A stretch of DNA of 15,077 bases from VFMC01 sp031404435 (lineage in GTDB: Bacteria; Actinomycetota; Acidimicrobiia; Acidimicrobiales; Ilumatobacteraceae), in NCBI GenBank assembly GCA_031404435.1, contig JANNHO010000541.1, positions 1 to 15,077 on the forward strand, written 5' to 3'. Shown here piece after piece: positions 1 to 6,850 of the stretch. Within the stretch, counting starts at the first letter, position 1. Each line of letters begins with the position of its first letter. The position numbers were made by a program, and so were the translations under genes. Below the pieces are notes generated by a model that was not told the origin of the DNA, did no database searches, and saw nothing but the letters and a program-made list of their open reading frames with translations.

Positions 1-1
1 C

Positions 2-184
2 GCGCTGAACGTCGCCGACCTGGCCATCGTCGACCTGACAGCCCGAGGGTATGACCCGCTCGCCGCGATCGAGCGAGCCGTCTCGGCCGGCGTCCCCGTC
101 CTGGCCGTGGGTCAGCACGACGATGTGGATCAGCGCAAGCAAGCCCTTTCGCGCGGCGCCGAGCGGGTCCTGGCGTATCGCACT
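2..184 (+). CDS. 3' fragment of a small alpha/beta protein, receiver-like fold
   Basis: This reading frame is open from the left edge and its start lies outside the window. The visible roughly 60 residues alternate hydrophobic strands (LAIVDL, VPVLAVG) with amphipathic helices and end in GAERVLAYR near base 181. I recall similar small actinobacterial proteins with a response-regulator-like or flavodoxin-like fold; a function cannot be given. Most codons end in G or C, which supports + strand coding up to about 182. Beyond that, the frame stays open to 1093 but turns into the antisense of the oxidoreductase on the other strand. There is no stop near the point where the protein-like sequence ends, so the 3' boundary given is an estimate. 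The gene may be truncated by a rearrangement, or the junction may be an assembly artefact. Confidence 0.5.
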
Positions 185-1087
185 CTCGGCTGGTCCCCAT
201 ACGGGCTCGGCCTCACCGGCAACAACGGCCGCGAACTGGTCGAGCATCTCGCCGTAGGCATCAGCACCCGCGCTCGGGTGCTCAGTGACCGAATCGTCCC
301 GGCGCACCACCTGCACCGTGGTCGGCCCGAGCGGGCCAGGCGCAAGATCGTGGTCGATGCTGATCGAACCATGAGTGCCGACGAGGAGCAACGAGCGCCG
401 GTAGACCGACTCGAACGATGCGTTGACGGTGGCGGTGAAACCCTGGCCGAGGTCGACCCAGCCAGAAAACGACACGTCGACACCGTGTTCGTTGCGTACC
501 GCGGCAGCCGCCGCGCCGACCGGATGGCGCGGGGCGAGCAGCAGCGCCGGGCCGAGACAGTAGATGCCGACATCGAACAGCGCCCCTCGACCGCGCCGAT
601 CGAAGCGATGATCCGTGGTCCGTTCGAGCGCGAACGAGAACATCCCCTGCGACGATCGGAGATCGCCCAACTCGGTGCGCGCGGCATCGAGCAGCGTCTG
701 GTGGCGAGGGTGGTGCGGCCACATGTAGGCCTCGATCAGCACCCGCCCGGCAGCATCAGCGGCGGCGAACACCTCGTCGGTATCGGTCGCCGACATCGTG
801 ATCGGCTTTTCGCACAGCACGTGCTTTCCGGCGTCGATTGCATTCAGGATCCAACGCCGATGGCTGTCGTTGGGCAGCGGGATGTAGACGGCGTCGACGT
901 CGGCGCGGCGCAACAGCTCGGCATACGGCGCATCCGATCCGTCAGCCGTACGGCTGGCCTCGGCCACCACCTGATGGTCGTCGCGGTGCGTCAGCGGTGG
1001 CGACAACTTTCCGCGGTAGATCCGCGACGACGCCCCGAGGACACCCCATCGCAGCGGGCGATCGGCGTGCGACGCGCGCTCAGCCAC
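2..1087 (-). CDS. Gfo/Idh/MocA family NAD(P)-dependent oxidoreductase, C-terminal end unresolved
   Basis: Members of this family oxidise or reduce sugars, inositols and related polyols with NAD(P). The N-terminus reads LRWGVLGAS (about residues 12-20), the dinucleotide-binding strand-turn. HVLCEKPI (89-96) carries the family's EKP lysine (K94). EAYMWPHHPR (119-128), GDLRSSQGMFSF (141-152) and FDVGIYCLGP (171-180) match the usual C-terminal domain order. I start at GTG 1087 because it overlaps the stop of the upstream aldehyde dehydrogenase by 8 bases, implying translational coupling. Family-like sequence runs to GPAES (residue 302, base 182). After that the frame stays open to the window edge without a stop, where the + strand reads as a better protein. 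The last 20 or so residues expected for the family are missing or replaced. The substrate is unknown. Confidence 0.8.
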   Translation of the reverse strand, partial: MAERASHADRPLRWGVLGASSRIYRGKLSPPLTHRDDHQVVAEASRTADGSDAPYAELLRRADVDAVYIPLPNDSHRRWILNAIDAGKHVLCEKPITMSATDTDEVFAAADAAGRVLIEAYMWPHHPRHQTLLDAARTELGDLRSSQGMFSFALERTTDHRFDRRGRGALFDVGIYCLGPALLLAPRHPVGAAAAAVRNEHGVDVSFSGWVDLGQGFTATVNASFESVYRRSLLLVGTHGSISIDHDLAPGPLGPTTVQVVRRDDSVTEHPSAGADAYGEMLDQFAAVVAGEAEPVWGPAESAIRQDPLGAARKGLLALIHIVVLTHGQDGDAGRDGSLDRGERVIPSGCQVDDGQVGDVQR

Positions 1088-2489
1088 CGATGATGACCAT
1101 GCGAATCTCGGTCATCTCCTTGATCGCGAATGCGGGCCCTTCGCGGGTGTTGCCGCTATCGCGCACCCCGCCGTAGGGCTGCTGGTCGGCGCGCCATGTG
1201 GGCACCTCGTTGACCAACACCCCCCCGTAGTCGAGCGCATGCACGGCCTTCAACCCCTTCGCGATGTCGCTGGTGAAGATCGCCGCCTGCAGGCCGTACT
1301 CAGAATCGTTGGCCAGCGCGATCGCCTCGTCGAGGGTGTCGTAGCTGGTGATCGTGACGACAGGGCCGAACACCTCCTGTGCGCACACCTTCATCGATGG
1401 CGTGGCGTTGGCAATCACCGTTGGCAACAACACCCCGTCCTTATTTGGGCGGCCACCGGTCACGATCGTGGCCCCCTCGGCCTCGGCCTCGGCCACCCAT
1501 TCCTGCACCCGGTCGCGCTCGGCGGTGGAGATGAGCGCCGAGACGTCGGTGGCTTCATCCATCGGGTCGCCGACGACCAGCGTCTCGACGTGGGCAACGA
1601 GCGCATCGGTGAACGCTGCGGCAATGCTGGTGTGCACGAGCACCCGCTGCGTCGAGATGCAGCTTTGACCTGCGTGACTGAAGCCAGCGACCTTGATCTT
1701 CGCTGCCGCGGTTTTCCAGTCGCCGTCGGCTTCGATGATGCATGGTGCGTTGTTGCCAAGTTCGAGGCCAACGCGTTTGCGCGGCGCCCTGGCGCGGATG
1801 CCCCAACCGACCGGGGGTGAGCCGGTGAAGGTGATCAGCGCGATGTCGGGGTGATCGACGATCGCGTTGCCCACCGTCGCTCCCCCGCCAGTGACGACGT
1901 GGAGATAATCGGCAGGCAAGCCGCATTCGGTGATCAGCATCTCTGCCAGTCGCAGCGCACTGAACGGTGTTTGGCTCGCCGGCTTCAGCACCACGGGGCA
2001 CCCGGCGGCGATTGCCGGGGCAACCTTGTGGACCACAAGGTTGAGTGGGAAGTTGAACGGGGCGATGGCTCCGACCACGCCGATCGGCATCCGCAGGGTG
2101 AACCCGAGCTTGCCTTCACCGGCGGCGATGGCGTCGAGGGGAATCATCTCGCCGCTCAACTTGCGCGCCTCGGCCGCCGCGAACTGGAACGTGCCAACGG
2201 CCCGCTCGGCTTCCACGCGGGCAGTCTTGATCGGCTTGGCCGCCTCACGGGCGATGATCTCGGCGAACTCGTCGCGCCGCGCGGCGAGGCGCTGGGCGGC
2301 GGTGTCGAGGATCTGGGCGCGCTTCCACAGCGGCATCACGCCTGCGCGAAGCGCGGCCTTCGCTGACGCGACGGCACGATCGACATCGCCAGCTGTCTGG
2401 GCAGGAATCTCGCCGATGATGCTGTTGTCGTACGGTGAACGCACAGTGATCGTGGCGGCAGTTGCGGTGCCAGCGTCGTTGACGGCCAT
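1080..2489 (-). CDS. NAD(P)-dependent aldehyde dehydrogenase, lactaldehyde/methylglyoxal-type
   Basis: This 469-residue protein has normal length for a class of soluble aldehyde dehydrogenases that oxidise aldehydes to acids. The motifs are in order: APFNFPLN with the oxyanion Asn146, VVLKP with cofactor-binding Lys169, FTGS (221-224), GLELG with general-base Glu243, GQSC with catalytic Cys277, and EVFGP (372-376). The ELGNNAP segment resembles the lactaldehyde or methylglyoxal dehydrogenase-like (F21-type) branch more than betaine-aldehyde enzymes; this is from memory. I chose ATG 2489, giving the N-terminus MAVNDAGTAT. The open frame extends upstream to 2807, but that part is antisense to the phosphodiesterase gene. 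It is the first gene of a two-gene minus-strand operon with the Gfo/Idh/MocA oxidoreductase, so the pair may handle successive oxidations of one polyol or sugar. The substrate is not determined. Confidence 0.9.
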   Translation of the reverse strand: MAVNDAGTATAATITVRSPYDNSIIGEIPAQTAGDVDRAVASAKAALRAGVMPLWKRAQILDTAAQRLAARRDEFAEIIAREAAKPIKTARVEAERAVGTFQFAAAEARKLSGEMIPLDAIAAGEGKLGFTLRMPIGVVGAIAPFNFPLNLVVHKVAPAIAAGCPVVLKPASQTPFSALRLAEMLITECGLPADYLHVVTGGGATVGNAIVDHPDIALITFTGSPPVGWGIRARAPRKRVGLELGNNAPCIIEADGDWKTAAAKIKVAGFSHAGQSCISTQRVLVHTSIAAAFTDALVAHVETLVVGDPMDEATDVSALISTAERDRVQEWVAEAEAEGATIVTGGRPNKDGVLLPTVIANATPSMKVCAQEVFGPVVTITSYDTLDEAIALANDSEYGLQAAIFTSDIAKGLKAVHALDYGGVLVNEVPTWRADQQPYGGVRDSGNTREGPAFAIKEMTEIRMVIIGG

Positions 2490-2507
2490 GGCCGCCGAGG
2501 CTATACG
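2479..2507 (+). promoter_or_regulatory. candidate sigma-70-type promoter for the phosphodiesterase gene
   Basis: TTGACG (2479-2484) and TATACG (2502-2507) are separated by 17 bases, close to the housekeeping consensus. The -35 lies inside the first codons of the opposite aldehyde dehydrogenase gene. The -10 overlaps the -10 of the divergent promoter on the other strand, so the two promoters probably cannot be occupied together. Predicted transcription would begin about 30 bases before the ATG at 2547. Confidence 0.5.
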
Positions 2508-2529
2508 GGGCTGCAACACCGCGCTGCAA
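2500..2529 (-). promoter_or_regulatory. candidate promoter of the aldehyde dehydrogenase operon
   Basis: Reading the minus strand, TTGCAG (2529-2524) lies 18 bases before TATAGC (2505-2500), a reasonable sigma-70-like pair. The -10 box ends 10 bases before the ATG at 2489, so the transcript would have almost no leader. The -35 copy sits in the tandem repeat described separately. Confidence 0.4.
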
Positions 2530-2546
2530 CACCGCGCTGCTACAAC
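2510..2546. repeat. 13-bp direct tandem repeat, 2.4 copies, in divergent intergenic region
   Basis: The unit GCTGCAACACCGC occurs perfectly at 2510-2522 and 2523-2535, followed by a partial third copy (GCTGC) at 2536. It fills the leader of the phosphodiesterase gene and the -35 region of the opposite promoter. It may be an operator with two or three sites in phase, or a simple slippage repeat. Confidence 0.7.
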
Positions 2547-3305
2547 ATGGGAATGCCTCCTGTCACTCATCCGTACCTCGACGGTGAGAGGCCGATCCCG
2601 TTCGCACACCGCGGCGGTGCCAGCGACGCCCCGGAAAACACGATGCCCGCGTTCGAGTACGCCGTCGGGCTCGGTTACCGCTACGTGGAAACCGATGTGC
2701 AGGTGACCGCTGATGGCGTGCTCGTCGCCTTCCATGACGACGACTTGAGCCGTACCTGCGGCCGTATCGGGTTGATCAGCCAACTGCCGTGGAGCGAGGT
2801 GCGCCACGCGATGGTGCGTGGTGAAGCACCCATACCGCTGCTCGAAGATCTCCTTGGCGCATGGCCGGAACTGCGGGTCAACATCGACTGCAAGAGCGAC
2901 GCGGCCGCTCCCGCTTTGGTGTCCACATTGCGTCGGACCAACGCGCTCGATCGCGTGTGCGTCGGGGCGTTCAGTGACCGAAGGATTCGCGGTCTGCGGG
3001 CCGTGTTCGGCGACAAGCTGTGCACGGCCCTCGGACCGGCGGGGGTTGCGGCGCTGCGTTTCGCGCGGCCCCGATCACTCGGCGGACTGGCTGCGCAGGT
3101 TCCGGTGAAGCACGGGCGCGTCACCGTGACCGATCAGCGTTTCGTCGAGCGCGCCCACGCGCTCGGCATCCACGTGCACGTCTGGACCGTCGACGATCCG
3201 GCCGAGATCAATCGCCTGCTCGACCTCGGCGTCGACGGCATCATGACCGACCGGCCGGCGGTGCTGCGTGAGGTGTTCGAGCGACGCGGTCACTGGTGTG
3301 CGTGA
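2547..3305 (+). CDS. glycerophosphodiester phosphodiesterase family protein
   Basis: The family hydrolyses glycerophosphodiesters from phospholipid turnover to glycerol-3-phosphate and an alcohol. The 252-residue protein shows the core motifs of the TIM barrel: AHRGG (His21, Arg22), PENT (Glu30), ETDVQ (Glu48, Asp50), FHDDDLSR (His63, Asp64), and IDCK with Lys116. The C-terminal strand HVWTVDD and the GVDGIMTDRP turn are also typical. No signal peptide is visible, so it should be cytoplasmic. Start ATG 2547 is chosen as the first ATG after the promoter; ATG 2553, two codons later, is equally possible and neither has a clear ribosome site. The last 65 bases overlap the tail of the convergent membrane-protein gene. 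Confidence 0.88.
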   Translation: MGMPPVTHPYLDGERPIPFAHRGGASDAPENTMPAFEYAVGLGYRYVETDVQVTADGVLVAFHDDDLSRTCGRIGLISQLPWSEVRHAMVRGEAPIPLLEDLLGAWPELRVNIDCKSDAAAPALVSTLRRTNALDRVCVGAFSDRRIRGLRAVFGDKLCTALGPAGVAALRFARPRSLGGLAAQVPVKHGRVTVTDQRFVERAHALGIHVHVWTVDDPAEINRLLDLGVDGIMTDRPAVLREVFERRGHWCA

Positions 3306-3711
3306 ACACGATCCAACCGGCGGTCGCCAAGAACACGAGGCTGGATCCCGCACACACCCAAGGCCCCGAACCGATGCCAATTCCGTTGCGACGCGATGCC
3401 ACGACCAGGGTGATGCCAACGCCGCCCGCGTATCCGACGGCAACCACCGCCGCAACGAACGCCACCCACCGCAGCTCCCACCATGCAGCGACCACGGCCA
3501 GCGTCACCAACAGCGGCACGATCGGCCACCACGAGATCAACGTCGACACCACGCCATCGGGAGCGAGTTGCAAGCGATCGAGCAGGCCGAGCAGGTCGTA
3601 GCTGGAACGTGAGGTCGAGCCCGTGCGCAGCCACGGCAGGAACGTGCCGAGCACCAGCAGTGCCGCCGATGCCGTGAAAGCGGCCAAACTTGCGCCACGG
3701 TGACGAAACAT
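3241..3711 (-). CDS. small integral membrane protein with four predicted helices, function unknown
   Basis: I do not recognise this 156-residue protein. It has four hydrophobic stretches at about residues 8-28, 58-78, 83-105 and 115-136, with a Trp-rich patch (ISWWPIVP, AAWWELRW) around the second and third. The first loop, about 29-57, is polar, and the C-terminal tail is short and rich in Ala, Pro and Arg. ATG 3711 is used because the open frame further upstream is antisense-like and overlaps the preceding gene; no ribosome site is obvious. It follows the DUF4388-like gene after 47 bases on the same strand and is probably co-transcribed with it. Its last 65 bases overlap the end of the convergent phosphodiesterase gene. 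Confidence 0.65.
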   Translation of the reverse strand: MFRHRGASLAAFTASAALLVLGTFLPWLRTGSTSRSSYDLLGLLDRLQLAPDGVVSTLISWWPIVPLLVTLAVVAAWWELRWVAFVAAVVAVGYAGGVGITLVVASRRNGIGIGSGPWVCAGSSLVFLATAGWIVFTHTSDRVARTPHAAPPAGRS

Positions 3712-3758
3712 GCCGATGAGCGTAGGTGGCTGCGCCCACGGCGACAGGGTCGAGTCGG

Positions 3759-5111
3759 CTACTTCGACAAGCCGTTGATGAGGCGCCGCAGCGCACCGCG
3801 GGGAGGACGGCCCTGCGAGCCGGCACCCGAGGGTGTTCCTGAAGCCATGCCCGCAGCGGACGGCAGCGTGGGGGTGGCCGGCGGGTCGAGTGCCGCATCC
3901 CTCAGGCCGGCCGCTGATGCAGGATCTGCCGAACGCGCCGCGGGGCTTGCTGTATCCGATCCCCACGGCGGCCTACTGCCGCCGACGATGATGTCGACGA
4001 GCGTGGAGATGTCGGCAGGCAAGGGGCGTGGGGCAGCCGGTGCAGTGTCGGCAATCAGTAGTACGACGTTGTCGGCGTACTCGCCATCGCTCAGTTCGAG
4101 CGCCTGCGATGATTCCGCGACCGGAGCGTCAGCCGGAGCTGGCGCGTCGGCGTGAGGCCGCATGATCGGCATCGTCAGCGTGATCGGGGCGGCGCGGGTG
4201 AGGGGGATGGTCGACGTCACGGGAGCGGTGCGAACCACGGGCATCGTCATGGTGACTCGAGGTTCACCAGTGGACGGGCCGGCCGTCGCGGGCGCTGCGG
4301 GATCCGTGGATCGCTGCAGGCCGCCGATGGTCTTCGCCAGCGTGTCCCCGCGCAGCTGGGAGTCTCGTGGCTTCCATTCGACAGCGCGCACGGGCACCAA
4401 CGGTTGCACCTGCACGCCGAGCACCGTGGATTGGGGCTCATCGGCAACCGCGATTTCAGCGACCGGCACGACTTCTGCCACCTCCGCGACGACCTCGACC
4501 TCCGCGACCGACACACCGTCGACGGGTGCGATCGGGACCGGCGCAATCTCACGCGTTGCGGGAGGACGCGGCATTTCCATGGTGCGGCCCGGGCGCGCTA
4601 TGCGCGACCCGACGTCGGGTTCGGCCGGCAACCCAGTGCGCGCCAGTACCTGCGCAGGGGCACGAAGCGGGGGAAGACCAGGGGCGGTTTCGGTCAGCAA
4701 CTTCGAGATCCCCGAGCGGTGATGCCGAGACGACGTCGTCGTATGCGCGATGACACCGGCCCGAGCGACATCAACGAGCACGCCTGCAGCCTGGCGTTCG
4801 ATCGCCAGCTCGACGAGGTGGCGATCGCTCTCGGGGCTGCGCTCGAAGAAGCGACCGAGGTACTCGATCTGGCCGAGATTGACGGCGCCGCGTTCCAACT
4901 CCTCGCCGGTGATCGCGCCGGACGCCACCAACTGTTGGCCGAGCGTCAAGTCACCATCGCGCTCTGCGTAGTAGCAGGTGCCATCGAGGAAGTAGAGGCG
5001 GCTCACTGGGGCAGTGTCGAACACGGCCTCACCACTGAACCCTGCGGACTTCAGGCGTCCGAGAACCTTGATGCTGTCTTCGATGGTCTCCTCCTTTGTT
5101 CGGAAACTCAC
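3759..5111 (-). CDS. DUF4388-like protein with long low-complexity tail, function unknown
   Basis: Residues about 10-120 form a compact domain: SGEAVF, VSRLYFLDGTCYYAERD, LTLGQQLVASGAITGEELERG, LGRFFERSPES and ELAIERQAAGVLVDVA. This resembles the DUF4388 (PatA N-terminal-like) domain found in actinobacterial and cyanobacterial proteins of uncertain regulatory role. The rest, about 120-440, is rich in Ala, Pro, Val and Thr and should be disordered. It includes a 12-residue repeat in three copies (286-321). It ends in a basic segment RRLINGLSK. The start is uncertain. GTG 5111 gives 450 residues; ATG 5168 or 5177 would add a segment whose codons are poorer in G/C at third positions. A near-perfect ribosome site precedes an ATC codon at 5084, discussed as a finding. 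No enzyme motif is visible. Confidence 0.7.
   Translation of the reverse strand: MSFRTKEETIEDSIKVLGRLKSAGFSGEAVFDTAPVSRLYFLDGTCYYAERDGDLTLGQQLVASGAITGEELERGAVNLGQIEYLGRFFERSPESDRHLVELAIERQAAGVLVDVARAGVIAHTTTSSRHHRSGISKLLTETAPGLPPLRAPAQVLARTGLPAEPDVGSRIARPGRTMEMPRPPATREIAPVPIAPVDGVSVAEVEVVAEVAEVVPVAEIAVADEPQSTVLGVQVQPLVPVRAVEWKPRDSQLRGDTLAKTIGGLQRSTDPAAPATAGPSTGEPRVTMTMPVVRTAPVTSTIPLTRAAPITLTMPIMRPHADAPAPADAPVAESSQALELSDGEYADNVVLLIADTAPAAPRPLPADISTLVDIIVGGSRPPWGSDTASPAARSADPASAAGLRDAALDPPATPTLPSAAGMASGTPSGAGSQGRPPRGALRRLINGLSK
4149..4256 (-). repeat. three tandem 12-codon repeats within the DUF4388-like gene
   Basis: Three 36-base units (4256-4221, 4220-4185, 4184-4149) encode VTMTMPVVRTAP, VTSTIPLTRAAP and ITLTMPIMRPHA. 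The shared pattern is [V/I]-T-x-T-[M/I]-P-x-x-R. The DNA copies have diverged while the protein pattern is kept, so the repeat looks selected at the protein level. Confidence 0.8.
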
Positions 5112-5256
5112 ACCCGTCGTGGCCGCTCCATATGAATCGGCGCGCCCAACAGTTTCTGGATAGCCCATTTGGGTCATTCTCCGGCAAGTGGGGGTCCAGA
5201 TGGCCCGCGATCGAAGCAGGCCTCGCAACAGCAACGCGGGTTGCGCACTGGCGACA

Positions 5257-5269
5257 TACGGTACGCCCG
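5257..5269 (+). promoter_or_regulatory. candidate -10 element giving a leaderless transcript
   Basis: TACGGT at 5257-5262 fits the TANNNT -10 pattern of actinobacteria and is 7 bases from the ATG at 5270. That is the spacing expected if transcription begins at the start codon. There is no ribosome site before this ATG. Confidence 0.35.
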
Positions 5270-6850
5270 ATGACTGCTGCCACGATCCGGTTCCGCACCA
5301 CCCGCGCCCCGGGGGCGATGGTTGCGTCCGCCGACCAACTCGCCACCCAGGCCGGCCTCGAAGCACTGGCACTCGGCGGCAATGCTGTCGATGCGGCGAT
5401 CGCCACCAACGCCGCGATTGCGGTGACATCGCCGCACCTGTGCGGGATGGGCGGCGACTTGTTCGCGCTGGTGCATGACGGCACCGGTGTCCATGCGCTG
5501 AACTCCAGCGGCCGTGCCGGCGCGGGTGCCGACGCAGCCGCGCTACGCGTCGGCGGGCACACGGAGATGCCGTTTCGCCACCACATCGCCGCCGTCACCG
5601 TGCCGGGCTGCGTCGACGGATGGCACGCGCTGCACGAACGATTCGCCCGACTGAGCCTGGCCCAACTGTTCGCCCCGGCGATCCGCTTGGCAACGCTCGG
5701 ATTCCCTGCTTCGCCGCTCCTCGTTGGATCGGTTGCCCAACTCGATGAACAGGGCCGACAGAACCTGCGTGAACTGGCCGAGCAGGCCGTGCGGCCACAT
5801 GCGCGAGTGCGCCGACCGGGCGTGGCTGCCGCACTTGCTGCGATTGCCGAGCATGGACGTGACGGCTTCTACCACGGTGATTTCGGCCGCGGGTTGATGT
5901 CGCTCGGCAGCGGGTTCTTCCACGAATCGGATCTGCGTGAGCCGGGTGCCGATTGGGTGACACCGCTCGCGGTCGAGGTGTTCGGCCGTCGCCTGCACAC
6001 GATGCCGCCGAACTCGCAGGGCTACCTGCTGCTCGGTTCCGCCGCCCTTGCAGACGAGTTCGGCCTGCCCGATGATCCCGCCGATCCACTGTGGGCGCAC
6101 GTGCTGATCGAAGCTGCCAAGGCGGCCGGTCGCGATCGGCCCGACCTCCTCCATGACCGAGCCGACGGGTGGCGCGCGCTGGATCTGATCCGGGCCAGGT
6201 CCGACGAGATTGACCCCGACCGCGCCGGGGCTCTGGTCGCCCCGATGCACGACGGTGACACCACCTACCTGTGCGCGGTCGACAGCGATCGGATGGGGGT
6301 GTCGTTGATCCAGAGCAACGCATCCGGTTTCGGTTCGTGGTTGGCCGAACCGAACACGGGCATCAACCTGCACAACCGTGGTATCGGCTTTTCCCTCACC
6401 GAAGGGCATCCGGCCGAGTTCGCCCCCGGCCGGCGGCCACCACACACGCTCGCCCCCGCGCTGGCCACTGCACGCGACGGCACCCTGGCTGCGGTGTTCG
6501 GCACGATGGGGGGCGACGCGCAGCCACAGATCCTGTTGCAACTCACGGCACGGTTGTTCGCGCGAGACCAGTCGCCGGCCGCTGCGATTGCTTCGCCACG
6601 GTGGATCCTGCACGGTCCCGAGACCGGATTCGATACCTGGACCGGTGCCGGTGGCCCGCATGTGCTGCTCGAAGCACACGGTGTCGAGCGGTGGAAGTCA
6701 GGCCTCGAACAGCGCGGCCACCGCACGCGCAACGAAGCGCAGTTCTCCAGTTCGTTTGGGCACGCTCATGCCATCGTCGTCGGTCACGACGGCATGCTCA
6801 ACGGAGCAGCCGACCCGCGCTCCGTCGTCGGCTCCGCCGCTGGACGGTGA
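5270..6850 (+). CDS. gamma-glutamyltransferase family protein
   Basis: Enzymes of this Ntn-hydrolase family cleave gamma-glutamyl bonds, such as that of glutathione, after cutting themselves into two subunits. The 526-residue protein has the N-terminal signature MVASADQLATQAG, GGNAVDAAIATNAA and CGMGGDLF. The self-cleavage site falls at GDTTYLCAVD: T331 would become the catalytic N-terminal threonine of a 196-residue small subunit. Further family motifs are SNASGFGS, GINLHNRG, GRRPPHTLAPAL and GTMGGDAQPQ. The usual TTH after cleavage is TTY here, which I believe is normal for one actinobacterial subgroup. No signal peptide is seen from ATG 5270, so it appears cytoplasmic, unlike periplasmic E. 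coli Ggt. The open frame upstream to 5096 runs through the divergent promoter region and is not used. The tail overlaps the next, convergent gene by 67 bases. Confidence 0.9.
   Translation: MTAATIRFRTTRAPGAMVASADQLATQAGLEALALGGNAVDAAIATNAAIAVTSPHLCGMGGDLFALVHDGTGVHALNSSGRAGAGADAAALRVGGHTEMPFRHHIAAVTVPGCVDGWHALHERFARLSLAQLFAPAIRLATLGFPASPLLVGSVAQLDEQGRQNLRELAEQAVRPHARVRRPGVAAALAAIAEHGRDGFYHGDFGRGLMSLGSGFFHESDLREPGADWVTPLAVEVFGRRLHTMPPNSQGYLLLGSAALADEFGLPDDPADPLWAHVLIEAAKAAGRDRPDLLHDRADGWRALDLIRARSDEIDPDRAGALVAPMHDGDTTYLCAVDSDRMGVSLIQSNASGFGSWLAEPNTGINLHNRGIGFSLTEGHPAEFAPGRRPPHTLAPALATARDGTLAAVFGTMGGDAQPQILLQLTARLFARDQSPAAAIASPRWILHGPETGFDTWTGAGGPHVLLEAHGVERWKSGLEQRGHRTRNEAQFSSSFGHAHAIVVGHDGMLNGAADPRSVVGSAAGR

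Noticed and set aside
107..1093. Long + strand open frame of 328 codons opposite the oxidoreductase
   Set aside because: After about base 182 its codons are the exact antisense of the oxidoreductase and its product is Arg-rich and unlike any family. Long antisense frames are common at this GC content.
2490..2807. Upstream extension of the aldehyde dehydrogenase to 2807
   Set aside because: It lies antisense within the phosphodiesterase, while ATG 2489 gives normal family length and follows a candidate promoter.
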